This document shows, one piece after another, positions 12,680-25,766 of a stretch of 64,000 nucleotides of DNA; position 1 is the stretch's first letter, and every line of letters starts with the position of its first letter. The DNA lies in assembly GCA_038503035.1 (NCBI GenBank), contig JAVSML010024710.1, forward strand, positions 62,001 through 126,000. The letters are read 5' to 3'. Source of the DNA: Crocodylus rhombifer (lineage: Eukaryota; Chordata; Crocodylia; Crocodylidae). The notes below the pieces were generated by a model. That model worked only from the letters and a program-made list of their open reading frames with translations. It did not search any database and was not told the DNA's origin. A program made the translations under genes and the position numbers.

Positions 12680-12867
12680 CAGGGGTGGGAAAAAGCAGCC
12701 CGGGGGCCAAAAATGACCCACCAGGCCATTCCATCTGGCCTGCGGGGCCCCTAAAAAAATTTAGAAAAATTAATATTTACCTGCCCCTGGCTGCCTATCA
12801 TGCAGCCCTTCATGGCTTGCCAAACCTCAGTAAGTGGCCCTCCACCCAAAATAACTGCCCACCCTCA
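12680..12867. mobile_element. Short hAT MITE (CAGGGGTGGG family)
   Basis: The 188-bp element begins CAGGGGTGGG and ends with a degenerate CTGCCCACCC terminus. The exact 8-bp duplication TCTCAGCC lies at 12672-12679 and 12868-12875. The interior contains GGCCATTCCATCTGGCCTG and matches 25581-25766 in the opposite orientation. Confidence 0.85.
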
Positions 12868-13177
12868 TCTCAGCCTCTCTGTGGTTCCCAGACTAGAGTC
12901 CTGCTTTTTTTTACTGCTGTTGCTGCTGAAGACACCATGGATCCAGTCTCTATTTTCATTACTCTGGAATACTGCCAAAAATCTTATGACAACACAAGGG
13001 ACAGAAGGAAAGGATAATTTTTCTAAGTATTTATGTCAGCCAAAGCGGAGTAGAATTCCACAGGACAAAAAAGCATTTGTTTGGTTCCTTTTGTGGCATT
13101 TCAAAAACGCTGTGAACAATGGAGGTATAAATTCTTTCAACATATTTGTGCACAAAATTGTTTTATAATGAAGTGTT

Positions 13178-13480
13178 AGGTATTTTGAGGCCTGGTCTAC
13201 ACTGCAAAGATTTTCTGGAACAATTATGTAAGGTAGGGGTGTGCCACAACTATGCTGGCAAAGCCTGTGCTGCAGAAAAGGCTTCTGTTAGCTTACTTTA
13301 CATCATCAAGGAAGTGGTATAGCAACACCAGCAGAAAAAAACCCTTCTGCTGGCATATAGTACCCTTCACTAAAGCATTCTACTTCAATTTAAGCAGTCA
13401 CAGAGGTACTGTAATCCAGAGGAGTTCTACATATAGGGGTCAGTACCAGTGCCACCTGGAATAATCTGGAAAGGCAATTG
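13178..13480. repeat. Probable old DNA-transposon relic (GGCCTGGTCTACACTG start)
   Basis: It begins AGGCCTGGTCTACACTGCAA and contains internally inverted GCTGGCAAAG / CTGCTGGCAT-type motifs, a pattern I associate with widespread reptile DNA-transposon relics. The right boundary is uncertain and no target duplication was found. Confidence 0.4.
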
Positions 13481-14201
13481 TTTAACAGTTTGATTTAATG
13501 ACCAAATTAATTATATGGTTTTCTTAATTTAAATAAGGTAGTGCACTATGATCCAACCAAGTGTTCTCTAAACATCTGAACTACTTTTTCAAATACTATT
13601 GAGACTGTGTCTAATGTCAAAACATACCACTATAAATTACATCATAACCAAAATGAGATCTCTAACTTCAAGGAACATTACAAAATGTAATACACCAGTA
13701 TCAAGCAAGAGCATCATTAATGCTGCTCTGATCCTTTCCAACCTCCTCTTCCTGTTTCTGTATGGGCAGCATACTTAAAGGTTAGGACAGGATATGATAT
13801 GGTAAGTCACATTTCTTTCACTACCTTTCGTCTTTTCTTTCCCCCTTTCCTATCACAACACAACTCTTCTTTGAACCTGACCTTATTTAAATCAGTCATC
13901 TATACAGAAAACCTTCTATGAATGACAGTTAATAGGCTCAAGTCAGAAATACAGGAAGCTGGCTCTTAAATTTCAGTAAACAGGATTTTCATATATTAGC
14001 TTTTAACAAAAATTAGTGGGGAGCAGGTACACGGATGACCGCAGAAAAGAATTTCAATATTCTCATGATCAATGATACTGTTAAAAAAGCATAGATTATG
14101 ACACTTAAAAAAAATCAAAGATTACATTATGTAACAGCTATTGTATAGCCTGATTTTTGTTGGTCTAGAATTACATCAAAAACAAACAAATCTGCTTTTA
14201 C

Positions 14202-14354
14202 CTGAAACAGTTACAGATGTTCCTGGGTCTATAATGCCACTGTTTGGCCGCACACAGTATCGGCGAGGTGCTGTAGTCTTCACTTTGAAACACACTTTTC
14301 TATCTGATGGATTTCGTAGTTTAAGATTTGTAGTGACTACATCTGTGAAGGGAC
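14202..14354 (-). CDS. VAPA: VAPA coding exon 2 (MSP domain core)
   Basis: The 153-bp exon is preceded by a pyrimidine-rich tract and CTTGCAG, and followed by GTAAAA. It completes Gly26, encodes residues 27-76 and gives the first base of Val77. The protein includes [20 protein letters not shown] and [19 protein letters not shown], the central strands of the major sperm protein fold. The proline equivalent to the VAPB position mutated in familial ALS (VAPB Pro56) is present as Pro62. No frame disruption is seen. Exon boundaries and reading frame agree exactly with exons 1 and 3. Confidence 0.96.
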
Positions 14355-14805
14355 CTGCAAGTTTTCAACAAAAAAAAAGAGTAAGTGTTTCTAGGAGAAA
14401 TACTTGGGTATGCAGTACTGAGAACCTAACTATTTGATGGAAAAGATAACCATTTGAGAGCATTAATTACAATGACTGTAACAATACAGATATTCTTTGT
14501 TAAATGCCTTGAGCACTTTATTACATTAACGCAACAATTGATGCATACCATAGCACAATACAGGAATCAGGATTAGAGCCTTTTCATTCAATTATTTGAA
14601 AATATCACAGAAAACTTTTCAGAATTGCTATTATGCTTTTTTCCCTACAGTTTTCTTGAACTATCACATGGCAAGTAGGAGATGGTCAAATATTATAGTA
14701 ACAGTGGCAATAAATTTAAGAAATCTCAGAACAGTTTTAGGATACTTAAGCATTTATTGCTTTCTAACTGGCAGCCTCTGTTGAGTTGCTAAAGTCTGAA
14801 TATGC

Positions 14806-14822
14806 AAAAAAAAAAAAAAAAA
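14806..14822. repeat. Poly(A) tract
   Basis: Run of 17 adenines within intron 1, with no clear SINE or LINE body upstream of it. Confidence 0.9.
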
Positions 14823-16522
14823 GAAATAAACCCAGGGAAAATGTCTTATAAATTTTGTTGATATGAACAGGGTTTGGGGGGGTTTTTTGTTTGTTTTTTT
14901 ATACATACATGAAATTTATTCTCAACAGAATCTCACATGTAGATTTTATCTTAATATATACACTTCAGCATATACTTTTAATTTTTTCAAATCCTACTGT
15001 AAATTAGTAAGAAGATGCCAAATTTAAAAAATTAAAACAGAAGGACAATTAAAAAATCCATAAGTTGAAAGCAAACTTGCATTAAATAAAACGAAAAAAA
15101 TCAAAAGACAAATCCTCCAGCTTCTGGTACTAACTGAGCAACTTAACTCCCTAAAATTAGGGAAAAAAATTCCCTAATGGCCAGGTTATTCTATAGTAGA
15201 GATTCTGACCCCTCTCTGCAGAAACAATTAATATTAGCCACCCTTAGGCAGGATACTACACAGCATGGCCAACTAATCTGTGTTGGTATCCCGATTCTCT
15301 TATTCCTATAACATTCTGAATTGTTGGTTCCGATGGAATTCTTAGCACAGCCCTAGATAAAAAAAATGACTGGGAATGAGTTAATAATTGCTGAAAATAA
15401 GAGGGGAAAATGCTGGGTTTACAGAGAGGATGGAGCCTTCCATCTGGGCCAGGTCTATGCTCAAAAAATATATATAGTAGCATAGCAAACCTTCCTAGCA
15501 TAGATGCAATGTTATGCCAGCAAAAGGGCCCTATACTAAGCAAAAAAACCCCCTAATACTCTGTAAAAGTGAAAATACTTGTATATCAGCATAACATTTT
15601 CTATACTAGGGAGTTTTACCCACAGAAACTTAAGAGAAACACGGGGGAAGAGGAATAACTCTCATAATCAACACTGCGCTACACCAAAGAGTTTTTTGTC
15701 TGCATCTGATTGGCTGTATTCTTTGTTCTGGAGAAAACAAGGACTTGAATTTTCTACATTCCTTTCTACCTTGCCTGAAAGTTTCTTTCTTTTAGGAGGA
15801 AAGTCTACAGATTCATTACAACAGGCTGTATATTCCTGCTCTGCAACTCTTAAAGCAGACTGCAACTCAACATAGAAACCACTGCTCTGCCAATCAAAAC
15901 ATGCTCTCACACCCTGAGAACTCAAAGCAGTCAGTTCAAGATGCTTTCAAAGCTGCCTCACTGTGTTTACAATAGTCCAGCTTTACCACCAATGCAGAAC
16001 AGTGCCATTACACCAGCGACACCACTTTGTACTGGGATAGTGAACGTCCAGCTCTCTATGCTGCTCCTTCGTAACAACACAAAACATACTAGTAAAAACC
16101 ATAGCTTTGCTGAATCTCTGCACTTTTGCTAGCACAGCTATAATGGTTGTATTTTGTCATATCCTTGACTAAAAATTATACTGGCTGAAACCTAGGTCTC
16201 TACTTGAGGTCAAGTCCTTTAACGTTCAATTAGAGGTTACTAGATATATGAAGACATTCATATAAATATATCCTAATGCAGAACAGTTTTCAGTTTCGTC
16301 ACAAAAACCTTATAGTGTACACAAAAAAAACTGAGTTATGGCCCTTTCTGCTGACCCCAACACCTGGACACATCATTTTGCTTTTGCCAGTGTCACCTCT
16401 ATACTGCAAGCAGTTGTGCTGGCTGAGTGCAATTCAGGCCTTTGGAGAGCATCTCCAAAGGTGCAGCATCTAGCAGGCAAAACAATGCAACACCATGCAG
16501 AACTACAAATGGGACCCTTAGG

Positions 16523-16767
16523 CAAGGGGTTCTTAACCTTTTAAACTTAGGACGGGCAAGCCACAGACCAGCAGTGAATGGCACACTGTGGCCAGGTAGC
16601 CAACCTTTTTATACTGAGTATAAAAAAGGGTTGGCTGCTGGTCCATAGTATGCTGGTCACTTCCAGCCCACAGTCACTTCCGGTCTGGCAGCCAGCCCTC
16701 CTGTGGACCAGCAGCCAACCCTTCACGGCCTAGCACTGGGCCACAGCCCAGGGGTTGGGAACCCCTG
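16523..16767. mobile_element. hAT MITE (CAGGGGTTCTTAACC-type ends)
   Basis: The left end is CAAGGGGTTCTTAACC and the right end GGTTGGGAACCCCTG, inverted repeats typical of short hAT elements. CCTTAGG (16516-16522) and CCTTAGA (16768-16774) flank it as a slightly decayed duplication. Inside is an imperfect hairpin at 16599-16635 built from GCCAACC...TTTTTATAC and its complement. Confidence 0.75.
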
Positions 16768-17184
16768 CCTTAGATTGATTCTGGTGCCTCCCAATCACCA
16801 TACCACAAAGCACCTCAACAAGTCATGGTATGTCAGGGAATACGGGTACAAACATATCACAGAAGCCACTTAAATAATATTAATGTTGCTGACTAAAGAA
16901 CTGATGATGTTCACATATTGAAGCAAGTGAGCCTCTTCAACAAGGCTGTGGATATTCTCTCAGGCCACCTGTTCACTAGGACATACGGCCATGTCTGGAG
17001 TCATACTATACAGTGATCCAACCTACCCTTTCATGACATGAGTAATGTATTACTGGCTATCTTGACAGCACCAGGCAGAGCAGGTGCAAGGCACCCAAAA
17101 AAAAAATGGAGATCTCTCCTGGGCCACATGTACATGAGCAAAGAAACTGTGTTTGGGGTTGTTGCAGCCCTCCACCTCCTAAAA

Positions 17185-17435
17185 CAGTGGTTCTCAACCC
17201 TTTATGTACCAGGACCCATTTGTAAACATTGATGACCAGTCTCGACCCAGTGCCCCAGTTACTATAAGGAAACTCTGCCAGCCTGCAAGCAAAAATTCAG
17301 TTTCCCATGTTTTTCTCCATTAAAGGAGAATCCATTTTTAAAGTCTGTTGATCCATTTTTAAAGTTTGTTCACAACCCTTTCATATATTCTTGCAACCCA
17401 TTTTAGGGTTACGACCCATGGGTTGAAAAACGCTG
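17185..17435. mobile_element. MER5-like hAT MITE
   Basis: It starts CAGTGGTTCTCAACCC and ends GGGTTGAAAAACGCTG. The octamers TCCTAAAA (17177-17184) and TCCTAAAG (17436-17443) form a near-perfect target duplication. Length and termini fit short non-autonomous Charlie/MER5-type elements. Confidence 0.85.
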
Positions 17436-19114
17436 TCCTAAAGAACTTGCACGAGGACAAAGGGAAGCAGAAAAACTAACTGCCAATTTGGAGTAGCCAG
17501 ACACAAGGGCCCTAAACGGTACACACATTAGTGTTGTGAGGTCCTGAGACAGCATTTCAATGTATCCCCTTAAATAAAGGGGATGGTAATTGGTGACCTC
17601 AGGGCACACACACACTTCAGCAGGTGGCCTGGAAGCAAGGGGAGGGATTAGGTTTTTTGAGGAGGGGGAGTTTGGGTTTTTGTTGAAGGAAAAAAGAAAG
17701 CATATGTTGCAAACACCAGAATCAAAAAATAGTTTTACTGATGGTAAAAGACAAACTGTGTTAAAGTTATTAGTGCAAAAGATTAAAGCCAGTAAAAGAG
17801 TCAAACCACCAAACACCCAGATCTGAGTACACAAATACCCAGGCACAAAAAAACCACCGTCAGCATGGTGATGAAAATGCCCAGAGTTGAACCTCTTACA
17901 GGCTGGTATACCACAGCTTGAAATTGTTCCTTTTATCTGTTGATATCAAGAGGGAACTCAAAGTTGTGAGGGATGGTACACATTTATACCCACCAAAACA
18001 TGCTCACTGCCTTCTTGGTCCTCCTGCTACCTCTAAAGAACATTCTTCTTCCACCTATCTCCCACTAAGTTTTCACATCCCAAACTCCCAAACCTACATT
18101 CTGTTTTTGCAGAACAATATCTATAGAAACTATTCTTCCTTTAAGTTAATCTTCATTTGTTGCTGAAACAACACTAGAAAATTAAATCCTTCATATGAGC
18201 AAAAATTTCCACTTACAACTTTCCATTGTATACTTTTAATCAAACACAGAACAGGACAGATCAGATACTCATCAGATGAAGAGAACTGATAGTTTCTCCT
18301 CTCCCTCCCCCTACTAAATGCTGATTTGCTAAGAATACTAATATCATCTTACATTCTCCAGAATGTGATTAACTTACACAAACCCCAATGCATTACCTTA
18401 TCTAAAACTGTGATAATACCTTAAACCTTTTTATCTACTCTGTATCATCTTGTTTTTGCCTAGCTGAGGGCAAGATTTGATTTAAACCATTACACAGTTA
18501 TTATGAAAATATTCAAATATTCGATCATTTCTGTAAGTAAAAATAGGTAAAATGAAAACATAAAAATAATGGTTGTGCATAGCTCTACTTGGGTGCAACC
18601 TTAGGTCACTCAACTAAACCTGAAATTGCATCTGCTTTTCTTTAAGGACTGGTTTTCCATAAGCAATTTAAATGACCTGTAAATGCAAATGGTTCTTCTA
18701 CTCATGGAAGGCCTTAGAACAAAAAGGAGGCAAACTAGTACAACTGAAATAATTCTGAGGAACAGAACACTGTCATGAAAAACTGAAGGCCAGCTCATCT
18801 TTGATAGACTCACATGCACAGAAGCACCATTTAAGTCCCCAGATTAACTAAGATTCCTGACCAACATAACTGTTAACATGGAAAAAAAAAAAACACTTGG
18901 ACAAGATAGAAAAAAATTCCTCTGTATACTCAAAAAGAATGTACCAGAAATTGATAATTCTGCAAAACCTGGAAATCTCACAGTATCTCTGCACAGAGGA
19001 ACTGCAATGGACTAGACCTGCAAGAAAACAGCTAGAAGATGCAAGGAATACACTGTGCTGCAACGCCCCTTCCCTCCCCATCTACCACAACAGACTTACG
19101 AGGTGGATACAGCT

Positions 19115-19204
19115 GCATCAGAAATCAGGTCAGTATTGGCCGATATGCCTCCTTAAAAATCTGCTATCTGTATCAGCCCCCAAAATCTCTATTGGTGCAC
19201 CACT
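19115..19204. mobile_element. Fragment of 'GTGCACCGATA' hAT family
   Basis: It contains GTATTGGCCGATATGCC, CTGTATCAGCCCCC and a terminal TTGGTGCACCACTA resembling the right ends of the elements at 3864 and 10709. The left end is not recognisable, so this is a partial copy. Confidence 0.6.
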
Positions 19205-22200
19205 ACGAACCACATCCAAACCCTAAATGTTCTCTTACTATTTTCACAAATTGAACACAAAGTCCACTAAGTTCCAAAAGTTAAAATATCCAAAGCTCTA
19301 GAGCAACCACCTCTGTGCTGTCAGTCTAAAAGCTGAAGATACTGGAACTGAATATTCTCTTGTCCAGGAAGTTCAAGGAAGCTGCACTGACACACAGAGA
19401 ACACTGAAGCCCAAATTACTGTCAACTATTTGAGGACAGTCATGATGTAGTTCTCATACCAATAGGCACTTTAGTCAGTTTATTTATAGATGACTTTTGC
19501 TCCAGGAGTAGTTTATTTAATCATCAAACACTTCACACTGTAAGCTCTTCTGGGCTGAGACCATTCATAATGAGGGATGAATAAGCACCAAGCACTCAAC
19601 AAGCAGATGTTTAACTTTCATCTTCCAGCTGGGGTAACAAGTGTGTCACAGAGGTTCTATTGTTGCATTTCACATGAAATGCAGAAGGAGAGAGATTATT
19701 AGTTAATCCTGACTAAATGGCACCTTCACTCCTCAGTGGTGAAGATAATCTGGATCCTGGTTCTGGCAACTCCTCCAACAAACTCAGTATACAAGGTGCA
19801 AAAATGTATTATCATCTCAGAACAGCTTCCCTATCTGATCGCTGTTAAACGTGCTAACAGAGAACCTATGGAACAAATACTTAAGAAATTCCTATGAAAA
19901 ATAAAGCCTGTGAAAAACTTTCTTGAACAAATGGGCTAGAATCAGGAATAGTCCAACAGGGTAAAGTCCAAAACATGAGACGAACAAGAACAAGAGCCTC
20001 CGAAAATGCAGAAAGAAGATGAGGTCATCGAGTGGTTGAAGGATCGTTAGGATACATGTTTACTATAAAATGGATGGATTACTAAATGACAATGTTCCTG
20101 TCAGATGGGCAATGGGAGAAATCATTGGGCTAGTAAGAAAAGCAATACATCAGAAGTCTAAAGGCATTAGGACACTGCCCCAGAACTGGTTATGCACTGT
20201 TTAAGGGTAAGCAGCACTGGCAGCACAGGCAAACTAATACATGAAGACAAGACAGGCTTTTTTGTAAGACAATAAAACATACTAAGGAAAAGCCTCATGT
20301 GAGAAAGTCATGGACTCAAAGGCAGAAACGGGCCTTGCATGCAGCTAACCAACCTGAACAGAACCAGCCTATGACACAATTCTGTCCACTTTCTCCACCA
20401 AGAACTTTTGAACGCTCTCCCCCAGTCCCCTCCAGGAAAAGGAGTAACTGTTTCTGGTGAAATCAGGTTTACTGGCATTCTCTCTCCACTTATCGGTAAA
20501 GAATGGCAGTTAAAAGGACAGGTGAAAGAGGGACAATTTAAATCCATGGAAGGAATGACTCTGAGTGTCCTCTTTTCTGGTGTGATTTTTTTAATATACA
20601 TAATTTAATTTGAAAAGTGGGAAACAATGGAGGGGGGAAGGTGTCTATCATCTCCATCATCCTCTAAATGCCTTAAAACAAATGCACAACAGTAGAAAGG
20701 CACCTTATTGAAGGCTTGAATTAACAATTTCAGAAACAGTAGAAGAGCCTGCAGCAACTGGACAACCCTACCTAGTTAAGGCTTCTGCTTCTGTTGCTGT
20801 AACTTGGTTGCTGCCCCATTCAATGACCAGTTCTTTGAAAAAAGCATAGGAACATATTTGTTATTTTTTTAAACATTGGTACAACCAAAGGATAAGGTGT
20901 AGGGAGCCAAGCAATGTACAAACCAATGTACTCAGTTCCTTCAATGCTGTATTTTAAAAAGGCTGTGATCCTGCATTGATTTTCTATTAGATCTGACAGC
21001 CTAATCGTATGGCTACCCTGACACTCAGTCAGGTTATTTTGATGAAAACTGTTACCCGGTTCTGTAAAAATCCTTTCACACAGGGAAACTGGAAGGACAA
21101 CAGTTTGACCACACTTCTATTTGCAGATTCCAGTTATCTTGATGATTGAGTGGCACATACAGACCAAGAACCATGAGGAGCAGCAAATTTGGAAGAAAAA
21201 GTAGACAAGAAAGCACAGAGGGATGAGGCGGCAGCAGATGGCCTGGGAATTCAGAATGTGACCCCCTACAGCTGGTGCCTTAGTCCTGTGTGCCCATCAT
21301 CACTTGTTGCCAAATCAATCCCACTCTCAGCCACAGAAGGGAGCCAATCATTTTGTAGGATCTTTCTAGCCTGCAAGCCACTGGTTGCCAACCTCTGCTT
21401 AGATGAATTATATGCAACATTTACAGCCCTAGTGACAACAGGAAAAATTGATTTTTACTTTAAAAAAATGTTAGGTCCTGCTACTGAATTTTCAAGCCAT
21501 TCAGGGCTGCCTGCCACATTCCTGCTGTTGGAATACACCCTTGCTATGTTTCACTGTGACCTGAAGCGTGGAGGAGCTAGAGATAAGCAGCTTGAAGATT
21601 CTACAACATCAGCTCCCGCTACTGAAATGCTGCACCTGCTTTTGGCCTGTTGGCCACATCATTGTAGAAGGTGGCAACGTGTTACTGGGCAGATGGATCA
21701 AGTGCAGGACCCTTTTGATTAGCCAGCTTGCTGCCAACTTCGCTCCTCAAATACCAACTTCCTTATCTCCAAGAAGTGTTCCAGGTACCAGGAGACACAA
21801 AAGACAGGGAGAGAAATTAAAAAAAACCCAAAAAAACAACTGCCTGGAGGAGAGGAGCCTACTTTTTCTTCTTTGGTACCAAATTCCATTGGAAAGTTGG
21901 AGAAGAGACAGTCAGCTCTCCTTGCAGCTCCACTTGCTGGCAGTACAGGGAAACCTAGAGGGTTTGAAAAAAGAGAAGAGTCTCTGGAACATACAAAGTT
22001 TACCCCTGTTTCTAACAGAGCATGGAGCACCAGGTACCCAAAAAGGGAGAAATTACATGTAGTTAATTGTTAAAACTTAGTAAACACTCTTTTAGTATAA
22101 AAAGGAATTGAAAGTGTAAATAAATGTTCACTGATACTTAAATTGAGTTTGACTGAAATGCAACTGATCTCTTTTCCAGACACATGACTTTAACATTTGG

Positions 22201-22651
22201 GGAAAAATGTACATATATACACACAGCCTATCCTGAAACATTATTCTCCCAATTTCTTAGGCAAATATTATACAACGTAATATAAAATGATGCTAAATTT
22301 AAAGTATATTTGAACTATGCTAATTTTTGTACAGTTTGTGATTCAGAAGTCTTACAAGAGTTTATAGGAAACTGAGTTCAACTTCTAAATGCACATTTCT
22401 CAGCAATCTTAAGACACTGAAATGCATCTAGTATAAAAATCTGATACTGATGCTTGCTGCCAGAAAGCATGTTCCACATGTGAACCATAAGCTAGTTAAG
22501 CTGTAAATTGCCATGAAAAAGCAGCACACATTTGAAAACAATGCAAATACATAAGAGCAAAGAATTTGTTTGAACCAGGACAGGAAGCAAAATTCAATCC
22601 AGGCTCTTAAACCAGAGAGTGAAAGAAACCATACTGCCTAACCTCCTAATG

Positions 22652-22859
22652 CAGGGGTGCCCAACCTGTGACACATGCCACAAGTGGCACAGGCAACTGT
22701 ATGTGTGGCATGCAGCAGATCAGGAAGGCATCAGCAGTAGAGGCAAAGAGAGCAGGTAGCAGTAAAGAGAGCAAATCAGCAGGGGAAGAGGATTAGAGTG
22801 GCACTCAAGGAGGATACAGAACTAATTTGGCATGCCTGACAAAAAGGTTGACCCTACTG
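22652..22859. mobile_element. hAT MITE (CAGGGGTGCCCAACCTG)
   Basis: The 208-bp element has a CAGGGGTGCCCAACCTG left end and a complementary right end, AAGGTTGACCCTACTG. The exact octamer TCCTAATG is present at 22644-22651 and 22860-22867. Confidence 0.9.
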
Positions 22860-23450
22860 TCCTAATGACTTTTTAGATTCTAACATCTGGCTCAATCATA
22901 TCTGAAGACAAAATTTTCCATAAGCAATTAAGTTACAAATAGGGTGCCATCTTCTTTATAGTATAACATTAATCCATTTTAAAGAAGAGTGCATTATATC
23001 CAAAACATCTAAGCTCCCCCCACCCCAACAAAATTAGCTAATGACTTGGGGAGCCTAAATTGAGACATCTAGAAACACAGCTGATTTTCAAGGACAGTGC
23101 TCAAGCACAATCCCAAAATAAGCACCCAAACTTCAACAGCTCTGAGCCCAGTGAGTAAGCATTTGACATGCACATGTTAAAATGTTTGAGGTCTGTCAGC
23201 CAATAGGGTGCAATAAAAAGCATCATGGCATGATTTGAGTGCAATAAAAAGTATTTCAGGGAAACTATGTGAAAAATTGTTCACTGCCTTCAGCACGCAC
23301 AAAACAAGAACACAAATGTTTCTCTTTTAATTCAAATAGAACTTGTCTGCTTCTTTCCACAGTGGCAGAATAACTGGAAGCAACACAGACACAGTTTATC
23401 CGGCATACCTACAAGGGTGCTGACAAACAAGCTGCACTGTCAAAAAAAAA

Positions 23451-23470
23451 ATATATATATATATATATAT
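23451..23470. repeat. (AT)10 microsatellite
   Basis: Ten uninterrupted AT units next to A-runs on both sides. Confidence 0.95.
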
Positions 23471-24054
23471 AAAAAAGCCTTTTGCCTGCCACTAAGCCAT
23501 GGAAAAGATGAGAAAAACTATTAGTTTCCAAACCTGACAGAGACCAGTAGATTCCCAAATAAAGAATGATTATATCATTGTATTGGCCCCAAAACTGCCA
23601 CTAACTCTACGCTGTCAGTGGTATCATGAATAGGATAAGTGTATTGGTAAGCTAATACACAAAAGATAACTGGCTCAAATTTCCATGTCCTATATTTGAG
23701 ATAGAAATTTGAGACACCAGGGGAAGGAACTCTCCTAATACACTTGCTATGAAATATTTATATAAAAACAGGGTATCCTTACAACTACAACACACTTTAA
23801 CAAAGGGCTTTGGTACTCATGATCAGGAGTTAGCTTTTATTGTGCACATTAAGACTGTGTGACCAATCTAAAATGTATTTGCAAGTTGGCAGACCAATTA
23901 TAAACCAAACAAATCAATACCCACGTGGTACAACAATAAGTAACTTTTTTTTCCCCAGATCACCTGAATCCTTAATTTAATTTTAGCTTTAAAATTAAAT
24001 TACACAGTGAAACTCTGATTTATAGCCAGCTGTATCAACTACTTCTACGGATAA

Positions 24055-24408
24055 GGCTATGTCTAGGCTCAGCTGCAAAACCTTCTGGCAGCAAACAGCA
24101 GCCACGTCCATCAAGCTTCCAGAGCGCACGTGCAATTGTGTGCTTCTACCAGTTTCACACAGCTCCCATCACCAGTTGAACCAGTAGAGTTGGAAGTACA
24201 TAGTGCGAAGGCATCAACTGCTGAATGCCATGGCAGCTGGGTAAGAGTGGCATGAAAGTGTCTACGCCACAAAAAGCAGCAAAGGCATTACTGCACTCAG
24301 CAGAGATGAGAGCACCATCTGCAAAACAAAGGGGTCTGCTACTACAGAGAGGCTTTATGAATGCATAGTTCAGTTGGCAAAACTCTGTAATGTAGGCCAA
24401 GTCTAAGT
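24055..24408. repeat. Possible old DNA-transposon relic
   Basis: It begins GGCTATGTCTAGGCTCAGC and ends near GTAGGCCAAGTCTAAG, loosely inverted ends of the type seen at 13178. No target duplication was found. Confidence 0.35.
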
Positions 24409-24456
24409 GATAATAAATTACTATAGAAATCATACCAACATTTCAGTCAAAAGACA

Positions 24457-24540
24457 GGGCAGTGTGGCACCTTAGAGACTAACTAGTTTGGAGAGGTGTA
24501 AGCTTTTGTAGGTAACAGCCTACTTTACCAGATGCTGTGA
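24457..24540. repeat. Dispersed reptile-type interspersed repeat
   Basis: It contains GTGGCACCTTAGAGACTAAC and then GTAAGCTTTTGTAGG, ending CCAGATGCTG. I recognise this as a highly dispersed motif in sauropsid genomes but cannot name its class. Confidence 0.55.
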
Positions 24541-25580
24541 ATGGACCTGCAGAAATCAGAGGTTCTAAATAGCAGGGAATTTCTATTTCTAATTCTGTGC
24601 ATTTAAGTGGTGGACAGGCCACAGCATAATAACTTCACTAAAGCTACACCACCCTGCCCCACCTGAGAAAAATCAAACAACTAATGAATCAGAAAAAGGA
24701 ATCCTTAAAAGAATGCAAGAACATTTCCACAGCAAAACCTAATACACCAGGGTGACCAAGATACACTTGTCCCGCCAAAACCGTCTGGACACATTGGAGA
24801 AATCCCACAGGATGGATCCAGAGCATGGAGTTACATCATCTGCCCTGTGGGGCCACAAATTTGGTGGTAGGAGGAGAGGCAGCTACTATGGCTCCAGGAG
24901 CTACAACCATTTAACATTGCTGCTGCCAGATTCCCACCCCATAAACCAGATGATGCAGCCCTGCATTCTGAATCCAGCCTGGGAACCAGCTCTATAACCA
25001 TTCAGCTGCCCACAGGGTCAAATGGACACTACTGACAGCAACAAGAATGAGACACAACCCCAGGTATGTCATAACCAGATATACCATACCCACAGATTTA
25101 CCAGTGCTGAAGGAAAGCACCATGTTCCAGTATGCAACAGCACAGACCACGCAGGCCTAGTTGCTTCTGTGGCATATCAGTGGCCAGAGGTGGGGGGCCT
25201 TTCCCTAAGCCCCCACTGGAGCCATGCCCACACCAGTGTCATTTTTCCCAGGCCAAGCAAATCCCCAACTGCAATGCAGGCACAGCTTCAAGCCCATGAG
25301 GAGTAGCACTGGGGATGAATATCTGCCAACTACATCAGCGCTGCTGCCTTTTTTCCCCCACCTCACCCTCCCCAACTGCAGTACAGGCATAGCTGGAATG
25401 CTACTAAGCACAGATCCTCACTGGCTGGAAGCCACATGCATACTGCAAATGGGGAAGGAGAAAGGACAGCAGCATGGATGCAGTTTGCAGATGCATGGAC
25501 CTGGCACAGATCCCCATGGACTGGAAACTGCACCCATGCTGCAGCCAGGGAGCACAGGGGGCTGGAAGGGAGAGCTTAGA

Positions 25581-25766
25581 CAGGGGCAGGAAATTATTTT
25601 GGGCAGAGGGCCACTTACTGAGTTTTGGCAAGCCATCGAGGGCCACATGACAAGCAACCCAGGGCAGATTAATTAATTTCCTAAATTTTTAGGGGCCCCA
25701 CAGGCCAGATAAAATGGCCTGGCGGGCCACATCTGGCTTAGGAGAAGCAGCATTTTGCCTACCCCT
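25581..25766. mobile_element. Short hAT MITE, same family as 12680-12867
   Basis: The 186-bp element starts CAGGGGCAGGAAA and ends TTTTGCCTACCCCT. The octamers AGCTTAGA (25573-25580) and AGCTTAGG (25767-25774) differ at one base. It is inverted relative to the copy at 12680. CTTAGGAGAAGCAG also occurs just inside the right end (25737-25750) as well as outside it (25769-25782). Confidence 0.8.

Larger units (their letters stand above)
6550..14201 (-). other. VAPA intron 2
   Basis: The 7.65-kb intron is mostly AT-rich sequence without features I can support (6550-10700 and 11831-12671). Repeats are listed separately at 10709-11822, 12680-12867 and 13178-13480. A GC-richer patch at about 7080-7400 may be another old element, but I could not find its ends. 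Confidence 0.75.

Noticed and set aside
21189..21722. A 177-codon plus-strand frame starting MEEKVDKK
   Set aside because: It has no recognised domain and contains text resembling a decayed hAT element (GGTTGCCAACCTCTG). It lies within VAPA intron 1.
24746..24800. CAGGGTGACCAAGATACACT as the start of another hAT-like element
   Set aside because: The beginning resembles known 'CAGGGTGACCAG' elements, but I could not find a matching right end or target duplication.
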